Assembly (NCBI GenBank): GCA_021648745.1
Contig: JAKISE010000101.1
Coordinates: 1 to 10,906, forward strand
Source of the DNA: Cyclobacteriaceae bacterium
GTDB taxonomy: Bacteria > Bacteroidota > Bacteroidia > Cytophagales > Cyclobacteriaceae
Length of the DNA: 10,906 nt
Reading direction: 5' to 3'
Shown here: one piece after another, positions 5,887 through 10,906 of the stretch
Layout: each line of letters begins with the position of its first letter
Numbering within the stretch: position 1 is the first letter of the stretch
Notes under the pieces: model-generated
Databases searched by the model: none
Told to the model about the DNA's origin: nothing
What the model saw: only the letters and a program-made list of their open reading frames with translations
Program-made: the position numbers and the translations under genes

Positions 5887-7818
5887 CTAGTTGAGAATTG
5901 TGTCCTCAGGTTCTACCCAACGACCATCGTCCTTTATAAGTTGGATGAGGGCATCAACGGCTACTTCTGGTTTTAATCCTTTTTGAACTACCTCCTGCCC
6001 TTTGTACAACGATATTTTTTCGATTCCAGCTCCCACATAACCATAATCAGCATCGGCCATTTCGCCAGGGCCATTTACAATACAACCCATTATACCAATT
6101 TTTACGCCTTTAAGATGGTCGGTTCGTTCCTTAATTTTTGCCGTAGTTAATTGCAAATCAAATAAGGTTCTACCGCAGGATGGGCATGAAATATACTCGG
6201 TTTTGGACATTCGAGTTCTAGCTGCCTGCAATATGCCAAAAGCCGTATTATTAGATAGCTCAGAAGAGTTTGGGTAGCTAATCATTATACCATTTCCCAA
6301 GCCATCAATTAAAACACCTCCTATATCAGTTGCTGCGAATAATTGAAAGTCATCAGCAGACAATCCATCATATGAATGAGAAAGAATTACAGGAACAGTA
6401 ATCTCTTGTTGCATTAATTCCAAAACAAACTGCCTGAATACTGGCATAGGATGTTCTGCACTTGACTTTAATATTAAAACAGTATTATCGTCTAATTCGG
6501 GAAGTTTATTATAATTGGATAACTCAATTTCTAAAAAGTTCAATTCTGGATGTTTGTGCTCTGCATTCTCGTACTCGCTAATTGAAAAGAATGGGAATAC
6601 ATTTGAGGCTAACCGGTTTCTATTCCAGGTGCTAGCATCCAACATAGCCTTTAAACCTGAGGGCAATTCAATCACAAGGTTATTGCTACCCAAATAAATA
6701 TAGTCAGCTGCTGTATCCAAACTAACCCATTTATCAGTGGCCTGCATATATCGATAGCCAATGGAATTCAGTTGTTCTACGTTCTTAAGCACCTCAGTGG
6801 AATAATCTGCCACTACTCTTGGGCTAGACTCACCACCAAAATCTAACACCGTATTAGTTTGCCGTACAGCATACTCAAACGGGTTTTTAGGGTAAGTAGG
6901 ATTTTTCTCCTGTAAGCTTGCTTGTTTATAGTTTGAGAATCGCTTAACCATAGCTTCTGCTACAGGCATTTCTAGCTCAGGTTCTTCCGTAAGAGAAATT
7001 CGAATGGTATCGCCCAAACCATCTTCTAATAATGTACCAATCCCTACCGATGATTTTATTCTACCATCTTCACCATCACCCGCTTCGGTTACTCCCAAAT
7101 GCAATGGGTAGGGCTTTAACCCTTCTTCTTCTAATTTGTGTACGAGCAATCGGTAAGCCTGTACCATTACTCGAGTATTACTAGCCTTCATTGAAAGAAC
7201 AATTAGGAAGAAATCCTCCTGCTCACAAATTCGCACAAACTCTAAAGCAGACTCCACCATTCCCATAGGTGTATCTCCATACCTACTCAAAATCCTATCT
7301 GATAATGAACCGTGGTTGGTGCCAATCCGCAAAGCCGTATTATGCTTTTTGCATTCATCAATAAGAGGAACAAATTTTTCCTTTATACGCTCTATTTCCT
7401 CTTGATATGAGTCATTGGTATATTCGATTATTTCAAATTTCTTTTTGTCTGCATAATTGCCAGGATTAATCCTCACTTTTTCTACATGCTTGGCTGCCTC
7501 TATAGCAGCATTTGGTGTATAATGAATATCAGCGACTATAGGAACGTTAATCCCATGAGCCAAAAGCTCTTGCTTTATGATTTTTAAATTTTTTGCCTCC
7601 CTAATCCCTGGAGCAGTTATGCGTACATATTCACACCCTGCCTCCACCATTCTAATAGATTGGTTAACTGTACAGGTGGTATCCATCGTATCGCAGGTGG
7701 TCATCGATTGCACTCGAATAGGATTATTCCCACCTAATGACGTATTACCAATTTTTACTTCTATGGTTTTTCGCCTTTTGTATTCGGTAAGGCTATGGCA
7801 GTAATTGTAATTTTTCAA
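5887..7818 (-). CDS. ispG: 4-hydroxy-3-methylbut-2-enyl diphosphate synthase (IspG/GcpE), large Bacteroidetes form
   Basis: This enzyme converts 2-C-methylerythritol 2,4-cyclodiphosphate to HMBPP in the non-mevalonate isoprenoid pathway, using a [4Fe-4S] cluster. Residues 12-290 form the TIM-barrel domain (GGNNPIRVQSMTTCDTMDT, VADIHYTPNAA, VRINPGN, RIGTNHGSLSDR, LHLGVTEAGDGEDG). About 290-530 is the extra domain that makes Bacteroidetes, chlamydial and plant enzymes longer than the roughly 370-residue E. coli type. The C-terminal reductase-like domain carries the cluster ligands C545 and C548 (CPSCGR), C579 (GCIVNGPGE) and E586. At 643 residues it is a normal large-form length. The only plausible start is TTG at 7818: an in-frame stop lies five codons upstream, and no ATG or GTG occurs before the conserved barrel begins. 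Confidence 0.96.
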   Translation of the reverse strand: MKNYNYCHSLTEYKRRKTIEVKIGNTSLGGNNPIRVQSMTTCDTMDTTCTVNQSIRMVEAGCEYVRITAPGIREAKNLKIIKQELLAHGINVPIVADIHYTPNAAIEAAKHVEKVRINPGNYADKKKFEIIEYTNDSYQEEIERIKEKFVPLIDECKKHNTALRIGTNHGSLSDRILSRYGDTPMGMVESALEFVRICEQEDFFLIVLSMKASNTRVMVQAYRLLVHKLEEEGLKPYPLHLGVTEAGDGEDGRIKSSVGIGTLLEDGLGDTIRISLTEEPELEMPVAEAMVKRFSNYKQASLQEKNPTYPKNPFEYAVRQTNTVLDFGGESSPRVVADYSTEVLKNVEQLNSIGYRYMQATDKWVSLDTAADYIYLGSNNLVIELPSGLKAMLDASTWNRNRLASNVFPFFSISEYENAEHKHPELNFLEIELSNYNKLPELDDNTVLILKSSAEHPMPVFRQFVLELMQQEITVPVILSHSYDGLSADDFQLFAATDIGGVLIDGLGNGIMISYPNSSELSNNTAFGILQAARTRMSKTEYISCPSCGRTLFDLQLTTAKIKERTDHLKGVKIGIMGCIVNGPGEMADADYGYVGAGIEKISLYKGQEVVQKGLKPEVAVDALIQLIKDDGRWVEPEDTILN

Positions 7819-7903
7819 ATGATTGAATTTTTAGCAAAGCTAAACTTGCTTAGTCAGTAATAAAACTTGATAGGAAACAAATTGATTCTTCACAAGGGGT
7901 CAA

Positions 7904-8266
7904 CTAATCGATATATTCCTTTTTAATAACTAAAGCCAAGTACTCATTTTCAATAGGTAAATAGCCTTGTTCGTAACAGAAAAAATATTGTTTCCCTGTT
8001 TTAGTCGTATACACATTGGTAAAGTAGCTGAAGTCAAAACCTTGTTTCATCAACTTATCTTTACTCACTTTTCCCTTGCCATGCGGATTATGCAATTCGA
8101 GGATGGATCGGTTTTTTCGTAGGATACCGTTTACTTTTCTCATCAAATTATTCTTATCTCTACTACGCGAATTATTATAGGCATTTCTACATAAATCAGA
8201 ACAAAACTTCTTATCTACCCTGCCAATTATTTTTTCTCCACATTCTAAACACCCTGTTGATTCCAT
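7904..8266 (-). CDS. Small zinc-ribbon protein, conserved hypothetical
   Basis: This 120-residue protein has an N-terminal Cys4 zinc ribbon: C6-x2-C9 (CLEC) and C22-x3-C26 (CSDLC), with FCSDLCRNAYNN resembling the DUF2116-type ribbon. The rest has a basic helix (RKVNGILRKNRSILELHNPHGK) and a distinctive conserved-looking block GFDFSYFTNVYTTKTGKQYFFCYEQGYLPIEN. It has no signal peptide, so it should be cytoplasmic. Similar proteins are common in Bacteroidetes, but I know of no assigned function; nucleic-acid binding is plausible from the ribbon and basic segment. It diverges from the SSB gene across a region with four 10-bp repeats. It also lies upstream of ispG on the same strand, separated by 85 bp. 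Confidence 0.75.
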   Translation of the reverse strand: MESTGCLECGEKIIGRVDKKFCSDLCRNAYNNSRSRDKNNLMRKVNGILRKNRSILELHNPHGKGKVSKDKLMKQGFDFSYFTNVYTTKTGKQYFFCYEQGYLPIENEYLALVIKKEYID

Positions 8267-8284
8267 AATTTAGTCGATTATCCG

Positions 8285-8329
8285 TTTACAAACATTTACA
8301 AACGAATATAAACATATACAAACATTTAT
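8285..8329. repeat. Array of 10-bp direct repeats in a divergent promoter region
   Basis: Four contiguous 10-bp units read TTTACAAACA, TTTACAAACG, AATATAAACA and TATACAAACA, followed by a partial TTTAT. The consensus is roughly TWTACAAACA, in register with one helical turn. The array lies 18 bp upstream of the zinc-ribbon start and 70 bp upstream of the SSB start. Such phased repeats suit cooperative regulator binding or DNA bending. An iteron-type origin is less likely, since no replication initiator gene is present. Function is inferred only. Confidence 0.6.
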
Positions 8330-8356
8330 CATACGACTACGGTAAAAACTTGCAAC

Positions 8357-8364
8357 CACCTTTG
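8357..8364 (+). promoter_or_regulatory. Candidate -7 promoter element for the SSB gene
   Basis: CACCTTTG is one base from the Bacteroidetes TAnnTTTG box and lies 34 bp upstream of the ATG at 8399. A -33 TTG is not evident. The 10-bp repeat array lies 27 bp further upstream. Confidence 0.4.
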
Positions 8365-8398
8365 GAGAAATTATTTCATTCACTTAAACAAAACGAAC

Positions 8399-8752
8399 AT
8401 GAAAAATTTATCAAACAATGTACAGTTAATCGGAAATCTTGGTAACACACCCGAATTAAAAGAGTTCGAGTCGGGAAAGAAAATGGTCAATTTCTCACTT
8501 GCAACAACGGATTATTATGTAAACCAACAAGGGCAAAAGGTTAATGATACGCAATGGCATAAAGTGGTAGCGTGGGGTAAAAGTGCAGAGTTTATTAATA
8601 ATTATGTAGACAAAGGAAATCGTGTGGCAGTATCAGGCAAATTGGTTCATCGATCATATACTGATAAAGATAACCAAACACGTTACATTACAGAAGTAGT
8701 ACTCAATGAAATACTAATGCTCACCCCTAAGGTTGAAGCAGAAGCTGCCTAG
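8399..8752 (+). CDS. ssb: Short single-stranded DNA-binding protein (SSB paralogue)
   Basis: This 117-residue protein is almost entirely one OB fold. Typical SSB blocks are NNVQLIGNLGNTPELKEFESGKKMVNFSLATTDYY, TQWHKVVAWGKSAEF, and NYVDKGNRVAVSGKLVHRSYTDKD followed by YITEVVLNEILML. Aromatic residues W53, W59, F64 and Y68 lie in the DNA-binding part of the family. It ends TPKVEAEAA and lacks the glycine/proline linker and acidic DDDIPF-like tip that recruit repair and replication partners. It may therefore be an accessory SSB, with a full-length essential one elsewhere (inference). It binds single-stranded DNA in the cytoplasm, probably as a tetramer. It has its own candidate promoter and terminator. 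Confidence 0.9.
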   Translation: MKNLSNNVQLIGNLGNTPELKEFESGKKMVNFSLATTDYYVNQQGQKVNDTQWHKVVAWGKSAEFINNYVDKGNRVAVSGKLVHRSYTDKDNQTRYITEVVLNEILMLTPKVEAEAA

Positions 8753-8782
8753 TTTCAACAGTTTTTCTCAATTAATTGAACT

Positions 8783-8815
8783 AAGCCAATAGGATTTTTC
8801 CTGTTGGCTTTTTTT
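8783..8815 (+). terminator. Rho-independent terminator after the SSB gene
   Basis: The hairpin AAGCCAA ... TTGGCTT has an inner GGA/TCC pairing around a T-rich loop and is followed by a T run. It lies 30 bp downstream of the SSB stop. Confidence 0.85.
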
Positions 8816-8879
8816 ATGGTAAGCATGTAAAACATTGCTTAAATAGTACTTTCAGACAAATCGTAAGGTAAATAGAAAT

Positions 8880-8887
8880 TATTTTTG
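8880..8887 (+). promoter_or_regulatory. Candidate -7 promoter element for the OmpA-family gene
   Basis: TATTTTTG fits TAnnTTTG exactly and lies 30 bp upstream of the ATG at 8918. A -33 TTG at the expected spacing was not found, and the region is T-rich, so chance is possible. Confidence 0.4.
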
Positions 8888-8917
8888 TTTATTTGAATTA
8901 CTGCAATACCATCTGTT

Positions 8918-10138
8918 ATGAAAAAAATACTATTAGTTGCATCGTTCATTGTTTGCCTAGCCATTAGTTCGAAGGCAAATCCTACTCCAAAAGAACTTCC
9001 TTCCGGCTATTTTATGGTACTCGCTGCCTATGCTACTTCTGCTGAGAGTTATGCCATAAAATATGTAAAACACCTTAAGGGGAATGACATTGAAGCGAGT
9101 TACGGTTACTCAAACACGAAAAAAATGTATTTCGTTTATTCGGTTAAGTACGCATCCAAGGCTGAGGCCGTGAGTGCTATTAATTCAGAGCGAAAACGAA
9201 CAGGTGAGCCGAAGGCCTGGGTTTATGGTTATAAGTCTGAGAATATAACTAACCAAGAACCACCAGTAGCTGTTCAACCTATCGTTCCAGATGAGGACAA
9301 TGGTGAAATTGATAGAGAGAAACAAAGCATCAAGGCTGATACGGTACAAACAGAAGAAGTTGCGGCTATAGAAATAGTAGAAAAGGTTTCTGAAGAAGAA
9401 ACACCCATTTCGCACCAAGGGAAAACCTATTTATATATTGAAGCTTATGATGCAAAAAGTGGTAAACCGATAGTAATTGACTTTAATGTAGTTGATTTGG
9501 CCAGAAAAACACTTATTGCTACAGCACCATCACAGGGTTCGTTTGAGTTAGCAGAACCGAATAGCTCCTCTAAAATGATTCAGGTACTATCCAACGATAT
9601 CGGCTGGCAAAAGCAATCATTTGATTTTAAATATTATGAGCCGATAATTGACCCCATGAGTATTTTCTTAGATAACCTAGGAGATACCACTTTTGTTAAG
9701 TTTGAAATGACTCCTATTAGAAAAGGGCAATTTGTGACACTTTATCAAGTATTTTTTTATAAAGATGCAGCCATTATGATGGGTAAGTCCGAATACGAAC
9801 TCTCACAAGTTGTGGAACTAATGAAAAGCAATCCAAAACTAAAAATTGTGATTCATGGCCATACTAATGGCAAATCTGCTGGTAAAATAGTTGCCCTCAA
9901 AGAAAATGACGATCTAGACTTTTTCAATATTAACGGAGATCATAGAGAACTTTCAGGCTCCGCAGTTAAACTTTCAGCCGAGAGAGCCAGCATTGTGGGT
10001 AAGTTTCTTGAAAGTGAAGGTATCTCTGCTAACCGTTACGAGGTGAAAGGCTGGGGTGGTAAAAAAATGTTGTACGACAAGCATTCTAAGCAAGCAAGAT
10101 ATAATGTAAGGGTAGAAATTGAAGTGGTAGAAGAATAA
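8918..10138 (+). CDS. OmpA-family envelope protein with an N-terminal SPOR-like domain
   Basis: This 406-residue exported protein has a signal peptide at about 1-20. Residues 29-106 (GYFMVLAAYATSAESYAIKYV to AWVYGY) resemble a SPOR domain, a fold that binds denuded peptidoglycan; this call is moderate. An acidic linker (110-165) precedes a beta-rich region (168-265). The C-terminal OmpA-like peptidoglycan-binding domain spans about 275-403. Its core IHGHTNG is at 312-318, LSAERA at 352-357, a GWGGKKM block follows, and NVRVEIEV is at the end. In OmpA, diaminopimelate is held by the Asp of HTD and the Arg of LSxxRA; here the Arg (R356) is kept but the Asp is N317. A roughly 30-residue insertion separates these two motifs. 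It probably anchors the outer membrane or periplasm to the wall. The NTF2-like gene follows after 56 bp and may be co-transcribed. Confidence 0.85.
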   Translation: MKKILLVASFIVCLAISSKANPTPKELPSGYFMVLAAYATSAESYAIKYVKHLKGNDIEASYGYSNTKKMYFVYSVKYASKAEAVSAINSERKRTGEPKAWVYGYKSENITNQEPPVAVQPIVPDEDNGEIDREKQSIKADTVQTEEVAAIEIVEKVSEEETPISHQGKTYLYIEAYDAKSGKPIVIDFNVVDLARKTLIATAPSQGSFELAEPNSSSKMIQVLSNDIGWQKQSFDFKYYEPIIDPMSIFLDNLGDTTFVKFEMTPIRKGQFVTLYQVFFYKDAAIMMGKSEYELSQVVELMKSNPKLKIVIHGHTNGKSAGKIVALKENDDLDFFNINGDHRELSGSAVKLSAERASIVGKFLESEGISANRYEVKGWGGKKMLYDKHSKQARYNVRVEIEVVEE

Positions 10139-10194
10139 AACCACCTATGTAAATTAAATAACTTGCAGAATTAAAATAGCGTCTTTTGAAGTGT

Positions 10195-10695
10195 ATGAAA
10201 CTAATTGCTTTTTGCACCTCTTTTTTACTAATTTGCTCTTTTTCAGTATCTGGGCAACAGAGTATGTTGCCGCCCGATGAGGAACAACAAGTTAATGTTA
10301 TAATTACAGAGCTATTCGATGGATATCGTGTGGGGGACAGTACAAGGGTAAGGAGCACATTTACAATTAACGCCACATTTCAATCTGCTTATTATAATAA
10401 GGAAGGAGAATCAATCTTGTCGAAGCCAAAAAGCATAGATGCCTTTGTGTCTTATATTGGGGTGGGTTTAGACAAAGTGCATGACGAGCAACTTTGGAAC
10501 ACTTCTATTAAAATTGATAAAAATTTGGCCTCTGTTTGGACGAATTATGCCTTTTATCTAGATGGAGAATTCTCCCATTGTGGGTCAGAAAATTTTCTCT
10601 TAATTAAAAATGATGGCCATTGGAAAATTTTCCATTTAGTGGACACAAGGCAAAAAATAGGGTGCGAAATTCCAGACTCTTTACAATATCGTTGA
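10195..10695 (+). CDS. Secreted NTF2-like / putative lumazine-binding family protein
   Basis: This 166-residue protein has a Sec signal peptide (MKLIAFCTSFLLICSFSVSG before QQ). The mature part follows the NTF2-like cone fold. An N-terminal helical region (EEQQVNVIITELFDGYRVGDSTRVRSTF) is followed by TFQSAYYNKEGES. Paired strands include IKIDKNLASVWTNYAFYLDGEFSHCGSENFLLIKND and the terminal GHWKIFHLVDTRQKIGC. The VWTNYAFYLDG...HCG...F pattern matches the putative lumazine-binding / SnoaL-like group. Lumazine binding itself is not established for such proteins, and catalytic residues cannot be assigned. The frame extends upstream to a TTG at 10186, but the ATG at 10195 gives a cleaner signal peptide. 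No typical terminator follows, but a long inverted repeat lies 66 bp downstream. Confidence 0.75.
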   Translation: MKLIAFCTSFLLICSFSVSGQQSMLPPDEEQQVNVIITELFDGYRVGDSTRVRSTFTINATFQSAYYNKEGESILSKPKSIDAFVSYIGVGLDKVHDEQLWNTSIKIDKNLASVWTNYAFYLDGEFSHCGSENFLLIKNDGHWKIFHLVDTRQKIGCEIPDSLQYR

Positions 10696-10761
10696 CACCA
10701 AAACTTATAAACCTGAGTTCGACCTAAGGAATGCTATCAGAAAATAAGATAGTGGGTGAGA

Positions 10762-10817
10762 TTTTGGAGATAAAAATCTAGAAATAGTTGATTATTTCTA
10801 GATTTTTATCTCCAAAA
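10762..10817. repeat. Perfect 25-bp inverted repeat with a 6-nt loop
   Basis: The arms 10762-10786 and 10793-10817 are exact reverse complements. Each carries TTTTGGAGATAAAAATCTAG plus five more bases, around the loop GTTGAT. The stem is AT-rich, with only GGAG/CTCC and a central TCTAGA adding G+C. No T run follows beyond the arm, so it is not a textbook intrinsic terminator, though it could stabilise or end the OmpA/NTF2-like transcript. Alternatives are a mobile-element remnant or a protein-binding site. Confidence 0.8.
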
Positions 10818-10906
10818 GATTGCCTACTAGAAATTTTCCCTTTGGGCTTTAGCGAAACTTCCCTAAACCGCCTCTAATTTCTTTGGATTAACCCGTTAGT
10901 CCGGCA
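10818..10906. other. Right edge of the window, no supported gene
   Basis: The last 89 bases show no start codon with convincing coding potential. A minus-strand frame enters from the right and ends at a TAG near 10875 (...GLIQRN), which could be the 3' end of a gene beyond the window. It is too short to identify. Confidence 0.3.

Noticed and set aside
8285..8329. Iteron-type replication origin
   Set aside because: The repeats are short and few, there is no replication initiator gene or DnaA-box cluster, and the setting is a divergent chromosomal promoter.
9185..9418. Minus-strand frame inside the OmpA-family gene
   Set aside because: It is antisense to a supported coding region with clear domain structure and has no start context.
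10888..10895. TTAACCCG at the right edge, like the MITE end plus target
   Set aside because: Only eight bases match; the following bases (TTAGTCCGGCA) do not continue as the GGATTATGCA or AAATATGCA of the element ends.

Overview
The window most likely comes from a marine or environmental Bacteroidetes of the order Cytophagales. Pointers are the low G+C content, weak ribosome binding sites, the large Bacteroidetes-type IspG with an internal insertion, the GreA-like partner of GlnRS, an OmpA-family protein with a GHTN motif, and two CACCTTTG boxes resembling the Bacteroidetes -7 element (TAnnTTTG). It is mostly a housekeeping region, but two copies of a small non-coding transposable element have visibly remodelled it.

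Layout. Bases 1-120 are the end of a MITE-like element that has cut into a YfiR-family (DUF4154) gene, leaving its 3' half (121-368) and terminator. Two intact tandem YfiR paralogues follow (517-1014, 1173-1670). A shared bidirectional terminator separates them from a minus-strand pair in which glnS and a GreA-like gene overlap as TAATG. Next, on the minus strand, are a lipoprotein with a long charged tail (3968-4747), about 570 bp without a convincing gene, a YjbR/MmcQ-family gene (5317-5676), the second MITE copy (5702-5865), and ispG (5887-7818, apparent TTG start). A minus-strand zinc-ribbon gene (7904-8266) and a short plus-strand SSB gene (8399-8752) diverge from a region holding four 10-bp direct repeats. 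The right end carries an OmpA-family protein (8918-10138), an NTF2/lumazine-binding-like secreted protein (10195-10695) and a perfect 25-bp inverted repeat (10762-10817).

Main discovery. A 164-bp element at 5702-5865 has imperfect terminal inverted repeats starting CCCG and is flanked by a perfect TTAAT duplication. The window start carries 120 bp of the same element at 100% identity in opposite orientation, ending at a TTAA that falls exactly where the intact paralogue has GTTAAA. One copy therefore broke a YfiR gene. The other lies between ispG and yjbR, which would otherwise be about 41 bp apart on the same strand. The perfect identity suggests recent movement, presumably by a transposase encoded elsewhere.

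Functional themes are isoprenoid synthesis (IspG), glutaminyl-tRNA charging (GlnRS), transcript elongation (GreA-like), single-strand DNA binding (SSB) and envelope or secreted proteins (YfiR-like, lipoprotein, OmpA-like, NTF2-like). No CRISPR array, tRNA, rRNA, integrase or defence cassette was seen.
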